In this document: positions 1 to 7,011 of the stretch, in pieces
How positions within the stretch are numbered: the stretch's first letter is position 1
Layout: every line of letters starts with the position of its first letter
Assembly (NCBI GenBank): GCA_004556155.1
Contig: SFIM01000030.1
Location: forward strand, 1-26,796
Reading direction: 5' to 3'
Source of the DNA: Clostridiales bacterium
GTDB lineage: Bacteria > Bacillota > Clostridia > Christensenellales > Aristaeellaceae
Length of the DNA stretch: 26,796 bases
Made by a program: the position numbers and the translations under genes
The notes under the pieces: model-generated
Seen by the model: only the letters and a program-made list of their open reading frames with translations
What the model was told of the DNA's origin: nothing
Database searches by the model: none

Positions 1-99
1 CGTGATGGCGGCCGTCAGGGTCGTCTTGCCGTGGTCAACGTGGCCGATCGTGCCGATGTTTACATGCGGCTTATTGCGCTCAAACTTTTGCTTAGCCAT
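1..99 (-). CDS. tuf: Elongation factor Tu, N-terminal fragment (cut by window edge)
   Basis: The 33 codons present read MAKQKFERNKPHVNIGTIGH followed by VDHGKTTLTAAIT, the invariant start of bacterial EF-Tu including the G1/P-loop GHVDHGKT (residues 19-26). EF-Tu is the cytosolic GTPase that delivers aminoacyl-tRNA to the ribosome. The ATG at 97-99 is preceded by a strong AGGAGG Shine-Dalgarno about 8 bases upstream. The gene runs off the left edge, so only about 8% of it is visible. It lies 56 bases downstream of a tRNA-Gly gene with no terminator seen between them, so both are probably made from the promoter at 260-288. Confidence 0.97.
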   Translation of the reverse strand, partial: MAKQKFERNKPHVNIGTIGHVDHGKTTLTAAIT

Positions 100-155
100 T
101 CGGTGTTCCTCCTCAATTGTTTGGACACTTTACTGCCGGCAGATGATCCGGCGAA

Positions 156-229
156 TGGAGCGGGTGATGGGAATCGAACCCACGTGGTCAGCTTGGGAAG
201 CTGAAGTTCTGCCATTGAACTACACCCGC
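156..229 (-). tRNA. tRNA-Gly, anticodon CCC, CCA encoded
   Basis: On the minus strand the sequence folds as a complete cloverleaf. The acceptor GCGGGTG (223-229) pairs with CACCCGC (160-166). The D arm is GTTC/GAAC. The anticodon arm is TCAGC, loop TTCCCAA, GCTGA, so the anticodon is CCC, decoding GGG. The T arm is GTGGG, loop TTCGATT, CCCAT. The discriminator is T, followed by a genomically encoded CCA (156-158). It sits between a strong promoter and tuf. Seen directly; identity follows from the anticodon. Confidence 0.96.
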
Positions 230-259
230 AGGAAATGCCGGCATTTGCCTAACACACAT

Positions 260-288
260 ATTTTACCCAGAAACGGACAAAAAGTCAA
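260..288 (-). promoter_or_regulatory. Sigma-A promoter for tRNA-Gly and tuf
   Basis: Minus strand: -35 TTGACT (283-288), exactly 17 bases, -10 TAAAAT (260-265). Predicted transcription start is near 253, about 24 bases before the mature tRNA 5' end. The -35 overlaps the T-rich tail of the hairpin that follows sigH. Confidence 0.85.
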
Positions 289-339
289 CTCCCCGCGCAA
301 GACTTTTCAAAAATTATCTGCACGGGGAGCCGTTTTTTT
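283..339 (-). terminator. Hairpin terminator between sigH and tRNA-Gly (possibly bidirectional)
   Basis: CTCCCCG (289-295) and CGGGGAG (323-329) pair, extending to a 10-bp stem with one mismatch and a 21-base loop. Read on the minus strand, the stem after sigH is followed by TTGACTTTTT. Read on the plus strand it is followed by seven Ts (333-339). The long loop makes it weaker than a textbook terminator. Confidence 0.6.
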
Positions 340-359
340 GCATATTGAGCAAAGACACT

Positions 360-1016
360 TTACTCATCGTTGCGTTTTTCATCGCGGAAATGCATCAATT
401 TACGCTTTACGCGCTGCAAAGCGTTATCGATGGATTTGACGTGCCGATCCAGCATCACGGCGATTTCCTGATAGCTTTTGCCGTCCATAAAGGCCTCGAG
501 CACCTGCTTTTCCAGGTCGGAAAGCAGCACGTCTATCTGCTCATGGATGTGGTTGACCTCCTCCTGGCTGATAAACAGATCCTCAGGATTGGTCACGCGT
601 CCTTCGATCACATCCATCAGCGTGCGGTCGGATTCCTCATCATAGAGCGGCTTATTGAGCGAAACATAGCTGTTGAGCGGCACGTGCTTTTGGCGGGTAG
701 CGGTTTTGATGGCCGTGATAATCTGGCGCTTTACGCACAGCTCGGCAAAGGCGCGGAAAGAGGTCTGCTTATCCGCCTTATAATCGCGGATGGCCTTGTA
801 CAGGCCGATCATCCCTTCCTGGACGATGTCCTCATGATCCGCGCCAATGAGGAAGTAGCTGCGTGCGCGGGCACGGACGAAGTTTTTATACTTGTCCAGC
901 AGGTAAACCAGCGCCTGCCCGTCCCCTCCCTGCGCCAGCAGCGCTACCTCGTCGTCGCTGAGCTGCTCGTATTTTTCCAGATCCTGTCTGTCGATATCAT
1001 CATAACCGTCAGGCAT
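360..1016 (-). CDS. sigH: RNA polymerase sigma factor SigH (sigma-30)
   Basis: 218 residues, normal for SigH. Sigma-70 region 2 is clear (HEDIVQEGMIGLYKAIRDY, residues 61-79, followed by the SFRAFA promoter-melting segment) and region 4 has the helix-turn-helix SYQEIAVMLDRHVKSIDNAL (181-200). In spore formers SigH directs the transition-state and early sporulation genes, including spo0A and the kinase inputs. A longer reading frame begins upstream, but the ATG at 1014-1016 is preferred: AAGAGGAG lies 7 bases before it, whereas the longer version would overlap the rlmB stop. It follows rlmB by 22 bases, the order known from Bacillus (rlmB-yacP-sigH), here without yacP. A hairpin terminator follows. 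Confidence 0.96.
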   Translation of the reverse strand: MPDGYDDIDRQDLEKYEQLSDDEVALLAQGGDGQALVYLLDKYKNFVRARARSYFLIGADHEDIVQEGMIGLYKAIRDYKADKQTSFRAFAELCVKRQIITAIKTATRQKHVPLNSYVSLNKPLYDEESDRTLMDVIEGRVTNPEDLFISQEEVNHIHEQIDVLLSDLEKQVLEAFMDGKSYQEIAVMLDRHVKSIDNALQRVKRKLMHFRDEKRNDE

Positions 1017-1038
1017 GATTTGCTCCTCTTTGCAAAAG

Positions 1039-2157
1039 TTATTCTTCGCGCGCCGCCGCAGCCGCATACATCAGGATGCCTGCCGCCACGGAAGCGTTCA
1101 GCGACTCCATAGCCAGGTTGCGCATCGGGATGGATACGATATGATCGCACTGCTCGCGCACCAGGCGGCTGATGCCGTCGCCCTCAGAGCCGATTACCAG
1201 CGCACAGGGGCCGGAGAAATTGACACGGCGATAGTTTTCGCCCTCCGCGTCCGCGCCATACAGCCAGATGCCGCGCGCCTTGAGCTTTTTGATTTCGTTG
1301 GTCAGGTTGGTTACGCGCGCGACGGGAATATGCTCGATGCCGCCGGCGGAAGCCTTGACGGCTGCAGGGGTCAGGCCCACGGCGCGGCGCTCCGGCACGA
1401 TGACGCCATGCGCGCCAACCGCCGCAGCGGTACGGATAACCGCACCCAGGTTATGCGGGTCAGTCACGCCATCCAGGATAATCAGGAAGGGATCCTCCTG
1501 CTTGCCAGCAGCCAGCTCCAGCATATCCTCCACGGAGGCATACTGATAAGCGGACGCAAAAGCGATCATCCCCTGATGATTGCGGGCCAGCTCGTCCAGG
1601 CGAACGCGCTCCACCATCTGCACGGGCACATGAGCCTCGTGCGCCATGGCGACGATCTCCCGCGCGGTGCCGGACAGATCGCCCTTAGCCACCATCAGTT
1701 TTTCGATATCGCGGCCGGACTTGAGCGCCTCGCGGATGGGGTTGCGGCCGGTCAGCAGGTTTTCATTGAGTTCTTCCTCCACAGGCTGCGCCGGGCGCGC
1801 AACAGGCGCGGGAGCCGATCTCGCGGGTGCGGGGCGGCGATCGTCGCGGCGCTGCTCGGGACGCTGCTGCGGATAGGGACGGCGCTCGTCTTTGCCGCGA
1901 TTGCCGTTTTCACGGCGATCACCGTATGGCTTGCGAGAACCGAAATCACGGGAATCGCCGGAGCGATTCTGCTTGCTGTAGCCGCCGTGATAGCCGCCGC
2001 GGTCATCCTTGCGGTACATGTCCATCTTCTGACCGTCGCGGCCTCCCTTGGCCTTAAAACCGCGGTACTCCGTGCCTTCGTCAGCCTTGCGTGCATCCTG
2101 GCGCATATGATCCTGCTTGGACATATGCTTTTTGTTCATGTTATCAAAGTAAGCCAT
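1039..2157 (-). CDS. rlmB: 23S rRNA (guanosine-2'-O-)methyltransferase RlmB, TrmH/SpoU family, with long Arg/Gly-rich N-terminus
   Basis: 372 residues against about 250 for a typical RlmB. The methyltransferase starts near residue 130 (ENLLTGRNPIREALKSG, the substrate-binding domain), followed by the three SpoU motifs: DPHNLGAVIRTA near 229, LVIGSEGDGISRLV near 315 and NASVAAGILMYAA near 352. These form the knotted SAM-binding fold that 2'-O-methylates G2251-type positions in the peptidyl-transferase P loop. Residues 1-125 are low-complexity, rich in Arg, Asp, Gly, Gln and Pro, and look like a disordered RNA-binding tail. The start is supported by AAAGG 8 bases before the ATG. It lies 62 bases after thyX and 22 before sigH, probably in one operon. 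The exact target nucleotide is inferred from the family. Confidence 0.93.
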   Translation of the reverse strand: MAYFDNMNKKHMSKQDHMRQDARKADEGTEYRGFKAKGGRDGQKMDMYRKDDRGGYHGGYSKQNRSGDSRDFGSRKPYGDRRENGNRGKDERRPYPQQRPEQRRDDRRPAPARSAPAPVARPAQPVEEELNENLLTGRNPIREALKSGRDIEKLMVAKGDLSGTAREIVAMAHEAHVPVQMVERVRLDELARNHQGMIAFASAYQYASVEDMLELAAGKQEDPFLIILDGVTDPHNLGAVIRTAAAVGAHGVIVPERRAVGLTPAAVKASAGGIEHIPVARVTNLTNEIKKLKARGIWLYGADAEGENYRRVNFSGPCALVIGSEGDGISRLVREQCDHIVSIPMRNLAMESLNASVAAGILMYAAAAAREE

Positions 2158-2219
2158 TGATTTGCCTTTCTATCTATTCTATTTTTTGCTTTTCGTTTAC
2201 TTTTACATGCACAAAGTGC

Positions 2220-2942
2220 TCAAAGCTGCGCAAATTTTCTACGAATCTGGGTGGCTTTACCGCAGCTCTTCGTGCCCTCAGGGCATGCACCGCGCAAGCA
2301 GCCGGGTCCCGCGTCTGCAAACAGCACCGGAGCCGTCTTACGGCACAGCCGGAGCATTTCGGTAGCCAGGGCACGGATCTCCCACTGCGCGCGAGAGCAG
2401 CAGCGCAGCTCAAAGAAGTGCAGCAGCTCACGGGTATTCATGGTTACGATCAGGCGGGTCTCGCAGGCATTGGGCAGCACAAAGCGCGCGTCCTCATTGC
2501 TGCTTTCCCCCTTCGCGCCCAGCTCCTGCTGCCACTGCGCATACCATGCCTGCATCTGGCGCATCTGCGCATCGTAGCGCGCGGCAGCTTCCTCGCCCAG
2601 CGCCTTAATGGCGGGCGGCATGATATAGTTAAAATTCTCGGCCAGGGAAACATAGCGCTGGCTCTGCACGCTGAAGGAGGCGATGCGGTGACGCGTCAGC
2701 TGCGCCAGCAGCGCGCGGCTGACACCCTCAACCGCAAAGGTAAAGGAGGCGTGCTCCAGCACGGACATATGGCCGGACTGCATGATTCTTTCCAGAAATG
2801 CGCTTTGATCCTGGGACGATACCCGCTCGCGCAGGGCGTTAACATCGGCTTTGGCATAGCACAGCTTTGCGCCCAGGGCGCATACCTGCTCTGGCAGGGG
2901 CGTGTGGGAAATCAATTCCACATGCAAATGCGTTTCCGGCAT
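2220..2942 (-). CDS. thyX: Flavin-dependent thymidylate synthase ThyX
   Basis: 240 residues, in the usual range. The diagnostic ThyX motif RHR-x7-S is present (RHR at 84-86, Ser94), within HRIASFSVQSQRY. The enzyme makes dTMP from dUMP using methylenetetrahydrofolate, FAD and NADPH, the alternative to ThyA. The C-terminal 40 residues (after LCRKTAPVLFADAGP) contain extra Cys and basic residues. The start ATG has GAGAGG about 6 bases upstream. It sits 29 bases after mrnC and 62 before rlmB in a unidirectional cluster. No thyA is in this window; whether one exists elsewhere cannot be seen. Confidence 0.96.
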   Translation of the reverse strand: MPETHLHVELISHTPLPEQVCALGAKLCYAKADVNALRERVSSQDQSAFLERIMQSGHMSVLEHASFTFAVEGVSRALLAQLTRHRIASFSVQSQRYVSLAENFNYIMPPAIKALGEEAAARYDAQMRQMQAWYAQWQQELGAKGESSNEDARFVLPNACETRLIVTMNTRELLHFFELRCCSRAQWEIRALATEMLRLCRKTAPVLFADAGPGCLRGACPEGTKSCGKATQIRRKFAQL

Positions 2943-2971
2943 GGCAACCTCTCAAAACTTTTGTATTTTTT

Positions 2972-3355
2972 TTATACCCGCCCCAGGCGAAAGAGCATCT
3001 GCGCCCGGTTCATCTGTCCGGTCAGGAACAGATACCCCATCAGCGCTTCAAAGCCGGTGGCCGTCAAATATTCCTCGGGGGTGGCGGATTGCGGGGCGTG
3101 ATGCCCGATATGCGCATTGCGCGCGCGCTGGACGATATCCAGCTCTTCCTGGGTAAGCAGATGCCGCACGGCCTGAAGCTGCGCCGCCTGGGCGCGCGCG
3201 TTGACAATCTGCGTGGCGTTCTGGTGCATCTGCTTAACGGGCAGGGTAGTAAACATCAGTTCACTGCGCGTAAGCAGATCGCACACGGTATCGCCCATAA
3301 AGGCAAGCTGCAGGGCGCTCAGCTGGCGCGCCTGCTGCTGGGTCATCAGCGGCAT
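2972..3355 (-). CDS. mrnC: Mini-ribonuclease III (MrnC)
   Basis: 127 residues with only the RNase III catalytic fold and no dsRNA-binding domain, as in MrnC. Catalytic landmarks are LAFMGDTVCDLLTR (Asp22 in the GDxV motif), the RARNAH segment (78-82) and FEALMGYLFL (Glu103). In Bacillus, MrnC trims the ends of 23S rRNA precursor. It normally lies in the cysS-mrnC-(thyX)-rlmB neighbourhood, so the context agrees, although cysS is replaced here by an AraC-type regulator. GGAG lies 9 bases before the chosen ATG; the alternative Met4 is too far from it. The gap to the upstream regulator is 14 bases. Confidence 0.94.
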   Translation of the reverse strand: MPLMTQQQARQLSALQLAFMGDTVCDLLTRSELMFTTLPVKQMHQNATQIVNARAQAAQLQAVRHLLTQEELDIVQRARNAHIGHHAPQSATPEEYLTATGFEALMGYLFLTGQMNRAQMLFRLGRV

Positions 3356-3369
3356 TTTCTGCTTCTCCG

Positions 3370-4245
3370 TTATTTCTGCGCGGTCTTGCTGTATGCGGAG
3401 GGGCTCATGCCCACGATGTTTTTAAAGGTCTTGGAGAAATGATAGGGATCGCTCATGCCCACTTCGATGCCAGCCTGGCGCACGGTAGAGCCGTTCTTGA
3501 GCAGGGTCTTGGCACGCTCCATCTTGCAGAACAGCTGATAGCTCTGCGGCGGCATACCCACCTCGGACACAAAGCGCTTGCGGAAGGTCTCCACCGGCAT
3601 GCGGCTGATGGAAGCCATTTCTGCCAGGGAAAAGCTGTCGCGGTACTGATTCTTGCGCATCGCGTCCACCACGCGGGCAATTTCATGCGAAAGCACGGCG
3701 TCCATGGCCACAGGCTGGCCAGAATGAGAAGCCAGCATGGCCCACAAAAGCTGCTGCAGCTGGGCGCTGGAAGCATCCTGCGCGGCGGCGATGCGCACGA
3801 TCGCCTGCACGATATGGCGGCCCAGATTCAGCTGAGAGGGCAGTGCGCCCTGCTTCATCACGCGATGCGGCAGCGCGCCCATGCGCTGCAGGAAGGCGAA
3901 GCTGAGCACGCCGTCTACCGTCATCCACAGCACGCGGGCCTCCTGGGAGGCTGTCACGGTAACGCCGCGGGTAGCGGGCGGCAGCATGCAGCAGTCACCC
4001 CCGCGCAGCGTATAGGACACTTCGTCGTTTTCCAGCTGCACCAGGCCGTTCTCCACAGCGAACCACAGCCAGCGCTCGGTATCGCACACGTTATATACAC
4101 CGGTAGGCAGCATGGCGGAGCCCGCCGCGGCAATCCACACGCCGCTGGCACGCGCCAGCTCGTCGGGATTGTGCACGCCCTCCACATACAAGGGCTGGCT
4201 CAGCTCATCCTCCTGCACCGGAACCAAAAGCATAGACTTAGACAT
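3370..4245 (-). CDS. AraC-family transcriptional regulator with N-terminal cupin-like sensor domain
   Basis: 291 residues. The N-terminal ~170 residues look like the AraC-type beta-barrel sensor (WLWFAVENGLVQLENDEVSYT then LRGGDCCMLPPATRG). The C-terminal ~100 residues carry two helix-turn-helix units: SLAEMASISRMPVETFRKRF and VRQAGIEVGMSDPYHFSKTFKNIVGMSPSAY, the hallmark of AraC/XylS proteins. The inducer cannot be predicted. The start ATG (4243-4245) has GGAGGG 9 bases upstream. The gene is first in a run leading into mrnC, thyX, rlmB and sigH and has its own near-consensus promoter. AraC proteins often regulate neighbours, but none of the adjacent genes is a typical sugar-metabolism target. 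Confidence 0.92.
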   Translation of the reverse strand: MSKSMLLVPVQEDELSQPLYVEGVHNPDELARASGVWIAAAGSAMLPTGVYNVCDTERWLWFAVENGLVQLENDEVSYTLRGGDCCMLPPATRGVTVTASQEARVLWMTVDGVLSFAFLQRMGALPHRVMKQGALPSQLNLGRHIVQAIVRIAAAQDASSAQLQQLLWAMLASHSGQPVAMDAVLSHEIARVVDAMRKNQYRDSFSLAEMASISRMPVETFRKRFVSEVGMPPQSYQLFCKMERAKTLLKNGSTVRQAGIEVGMSDPYHFSKTFKNIVGMSPSAYSKTAQK

Positions 4246-4281
4246 GATCTTTCCCTCCAGTTTCCTCGAGTTACGGCTGAT

Positions 4282-4310
4282 ATTCTACACCCCATTTTCT
4301 ACAATGTCAA
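4282..4310 (-). promoter_or_regulatory. Near-consensus sigma-A promoter for the AraC-mrnC-thyX-rlmB-sigH run
   Basis: Minus strand: -35 TTGACA (4305-4310, perfect), 17-base spacer, -10 TAGAAT (4282-4287). Transcription would start near 4275, leaving a leader of about 30 bases before the AraC gene. No second promoter this good was seen further downstream before the tRNA. Confidence 0.85.
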
Positions 4311-4441
4311 TATTGGGACTAAATTTTTACATCGAAATTTTCTGTATTTTTTCGGTGCTCCTTCAAACGTCTTCCACAAGATATGGTATCGGCAGCAAAA
4401 ACAGCCCGATTTGGATTTGTAAAAATTCGCCCACCGATTCA

Positions 4442-4470
4442 TGGACAAAGGCTGTATTTTATGGTATCAT
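4442..4470 (+). promoter_or_regulatory. Sigma-A promoter for the radical SAM - ynbB operon
   Basis: -35 TGGACA (4442-4447), 17-base spacer, -10 TATCAT (4465-4470). Transcription would start near 4477, about 28 bases before the GTG start at 4505. It is divergent from the AraC promoter; the two -35 boxes are about 130 bases apart, with an AT-rich stretch between them. Confidence 0.75.
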
Positions 4471-4504
4471 AGGAAAATGAAGTATTCTGCTTGGAGGAAC
4501 CGCT

Positions 4505-6355
4505 GTGAAAGAGTTTTCTGCGGACCGTCTGGAACGGCTGCTGGACACCGTGCTCAAGCCCGCCCGATATACCGGGGGCGAAATGAACGCAGTGTGCAAG
4601 CCCTTCTCCGACGCCGACGTTACCTTTGCCTTCTGCTTCCCTGATTCCTACGAAGTGGGCATGTCCCATCTGGGCATCAAGATTCTATATGATATCATCA
4701 ACCGCCGCCCTTGGGCGCTGTGCGAGCGCGTGTTCATGCCCTGGCCGGACATGGCCGATGGCATGCGACGTGAAAACCTGCCGCTGTTCTCCATCGAATC
4801 CCGCACGCCCCTGCGCCAGTTTGATATTGTGGGCTTCACCCTGCAATATGAAATGTGCTATACCAACATCCTGGAAATGCTGGATCTGGCAGATATCCCG
4901 CTGTTCTCCAGGGATCGCACGGACGGCCCGCTGATTATCGCCGGCGGCCCCTGCGCCTACAATCCCGAGCCCCTCGCTCCCTTCATCGATGCTTTCCAGA
5001 TCGGCGACGGCGAGGAGCTGATGGTTGAATTTATCGAGTGCGTGCGCGCCTGCAAGGCCGAAGGCCTCAGCCGCCTGGAAACGCTGCGCCGCTTAGCCAA
5101 GCTGGATGGCGTATACGTGCCCGCCTTCTACCAGGAAACCTACAATGAGGACGGTACGCTGGCCTCCTTTACCCCCACCGATCCCGTCGCTCCCGCCCGG
5201 GTGCGCCGCCGCGTGGTGCTGGATCTGGACAAGGCTGCTTATCCCGAATCCTTTGTCGTGCCCTATACCGAAGCGGTGTTTGACCGCATTACGCTTGAAA
5301 TTATGCGCGGCTGCACGCGCGGCTGCCGTTTCTGCCAGGCGGGCATGCTGTATCGCCCCGTGCGTGAGCGCTCGCTTGAAACGCTGCTCAAGCAGGCCGA
5401 TTCACTGGAGCGCAGCACAGGCTATGAGGAAATCTCGCTGTCTTCCCTGTCCAGCGGCGATTATACGCACCTGACCGAGCTGGTCTGCGCGCTGACCGAG
5501 CGCTATGCCGATAAGAAGGTCAGCGTGTCGCTGCCCTCCATGCGTCTGGACAGTATTGTCAAGCCCTCACTTGAGGAGGCGCAGAAGATCCGCAAATCCG
5601 GCCTGACGCTGGCTCCCGAAGCCGGCACGCAGCGCCTGCGCGACGTAATCAACAAGGGTGTTACTGAGGACGACCTGGTGCGTGCCGTGACTGACGCCTT
5701 TGAAAGCGGCTGGAGCACGGTCAAGCTCTATTTCATGATCGGCCTGCCCACCGAAACGGACGAGGATCTGGAGGGCATCGGCCATCTGGCGCAGGATGTA
5801 ATCGGCGCGTATTTCTCCGTGCCCAAAAACGTCCGCGCCCGTGGCCTGCGCGTCACATGCAGCGCTTCGTCCTTTGTCCCCAAGCCTTTTACCCCCTTCC
5901 AGTGGTTCGGTCAGGATACGCACGATCAGATCGTCGAAAAGCAGACCAAGCTGCGCGATATCCTGCACAAGGTCAAGGGCGTGAACTTTAACTATCACGA
6001 ATCGGAATTGAGCATGCTGGAAGCGTGCTTTGCCCGGGGCGACCGCCGCATGGGCGATGTCCTGTACGCTGCCTGGAAAAACGGCTGTCGCATGGATGGC
6101 TGGAGCGAGTTTCTCAATTATGAGGGCTGGCTCAAGGCCTTTGACGACTGCGGGCTGGATCCTGCCTTCTATGCCAATCGTAGCCGTGGCGAACATGAGC
6201 TGCTGCCCTGGGATTTTATCGACGCGGGCGTTACGCGCGCCTTCCTGTGGCGCGAGTGGCAGCGCGCCCAGCGCGGCGAAGTCACCCCCGATTGCCGCAA
6301 GGGCTGCCAGGGCTGCGGGCTGAAGCGTTTTGAAGGAGTGTGCGTCGATCGATGA
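4505..6355 (+). CDS. B12-binding/radical SAM protein, TIGR03960 (YgiQ-like) family
   Basis: 616 residues, the usual length. The N-terminal ~230 residues resemble the B12-binding-like domain (SDADVTFAFCFPDSYEVGMS, GFTLQYEMCYTNIL, IIAGGPCAYNPEPLAP). The radical SAM cluster motif is C270-TRG-C274-RF-C277 within EIMRGCTRGCRFCQAG. The C-terminus ends in a Cys-rich tail (CRKGCQGCGLKRFEGVC) typical of the family. The GTG at 4505 has GGAGG 7 bases upstream. It overlaps the next gene by 4 bases (ATGA), and the two are almost always found together in Clostridia, usually just before rng. Its substrate has not been established to my knowledge; the context suggests RNA or ribosome-related modification (inference). 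Confidence 0.93.
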   Translation: MKEFSADRLERLLDTVLKPARYTGGEMNAVCKPFSDADVTFAFCFPDSYEVGMSHLGIKILYDIINRRPWALCERVFMPWPDMADGMRRENLPLFSIESRTPLRQFDIVGFTLQYEMCYTNILEMLDLADIPLFSRDRTDGPLIIAGGPCAYNPEPLAPFIDAFQIGDGEELMVEFIECVRACKAEGLSRLETLRRLAKLDGVYVPAFYQETYNEDGTLASFTPTDPVAPARVRRRVVLDLDKAAYPESFVVPYTEAVFDRITLEIMRGCTRGCRFCQAGMLYRPVRERSLETLLKQADSLERSTGYEEISLSSLSSGDYTHLTELVCALTERYADKKVSVSLPSMRLDSIVKPSLEEAQKIRKSGLTLAPEAGTQRLRDVINKGVTEDDLVRAVTDAFESGWSTVKLYFMIGLPTETDEDLEGIGHLAQDVIGAYFSVPKNVRARGLRVTCSASSFVPKPFTPFQWFGQDTHDQIVEKQTKLRDILHKVKGVNFNYHESELSMLEACFARGDRRMGDVLYAAWKNGCRMDGWSEFLNYEGWLKAFDDCGLDPAFYANRSRGEHELLPWDFIDAGVTRAFLWREWQRAQRGEVTPDCRKGCQGCGLKRFEGVCVDR

Positions 6356-7011
6356 AAGCCTGGATTACCTTTGAAAAGAAGCCGCGCCTGCGTCACATCG
6401 GCCATCTGGATCTGATGCGCGCCATGCAGCGCGCGCTGCGCAAAAGCGATTTGCCCATCTGCTTTTCCAAGGGCTTTAACCCCCATCTGCAGCTCACCTT
6501 CGCAGCGCCGCTGTCGGTTGGCATGTATGGCCTGCGCGAGGTGATGGAGGTGCCACTGGAGGGAGATGTGACAGCCGAGGAAGTGATGGACAAGCTCTCC
6601 CGCGCCCTGCCGCCTGAGCTGCCCTGCGTCTCAGTGCGCATGGTGGATGATAAGCATCCCGCCCCCATGGCGCTGCTGCGCGCGGCGGATTTCGACATAG
6701 AGCTGCTTGAAAACGCCGACGCAATGCGCGCCGCCGTCCCCGGCTTTCTGGCTCAGTCCGAAATCATTGCCCTGCGCAAAACCAAGAAGGGCGAAGCCCC
6801 CTGCGATATCCGCCCGATGATCTATAATCTGCTGGTTACGCCCGAGGGGCATCTGCGCGCCGTGCTCGCCCTGTGCGAAACGGCCACCTGCAAGCCCGAT
6901 CTTTTGCTGCAGGCGCTATCCGATTACGCGGGTCTACCCGAAAAGCCGCGCACGCTGATCGCCCGTACCCAGCTGTACGGCAAACAATTCGCGCCGCTGG
7001 AAACGCTATGA
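6352..7011 (+). CDS. Radical SAM-associated protein, TIGR03936/DUF2344 family
   Basis: 219 residues starting MKAWITFEKKPRLRHIGHLD, the characteristic opening of the DUF2344 family (KxGxLrfiGHLDLmr), followed by KSDLPICFSKGFNPHLQLTF, also diagnostic. It has no catalytic motif and is a dedicated partner of the TIGR03960 radical SAM protein; in some bacteria the two are fused. The ATG at 6352 overlaps the upstream stop as ATGA, indicating translational coupling. A GTG 12 bases earlier would sit almost on top of the GGAG and is less likely. Function unknown. Confidence 0.93.
   Translation: MKAWITFEKKPRLRHIGHLDLMRAMQRALRKSDLPICFSKGFNPHLQLTFAAPLSVGMYGLREVMEVPLEGDVTAEEVMDKLSRALPPELPCVSVRMVDDKHPAPMALLRAADFDIELLENADAMRAAVPGFLAQSEIIALRKTKKGEAPCDIRPMIYNLLVTPEGHLRAVLALCETATCKPDLLLQALSDYAGLPEKPRTLIARTQLYGKQFAPLETL

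Noticed and set aside
1015..2160. Long plus-strand open frame (381 codons) opposite rlmB
   Set aside because: Antisense shadow of a GC-rich gene; no Shine-Dalgarno or known motif, whereas the minus-strand frame contains all SpoU motifs.
3439..4422. Plus-strand open frame opposite the AraC-family gene
   Set aside because: Shadow frame; His/Gln-rich low-information translation, and the opposite strand encodes a clear AraC protein with promoter and ribosome site.
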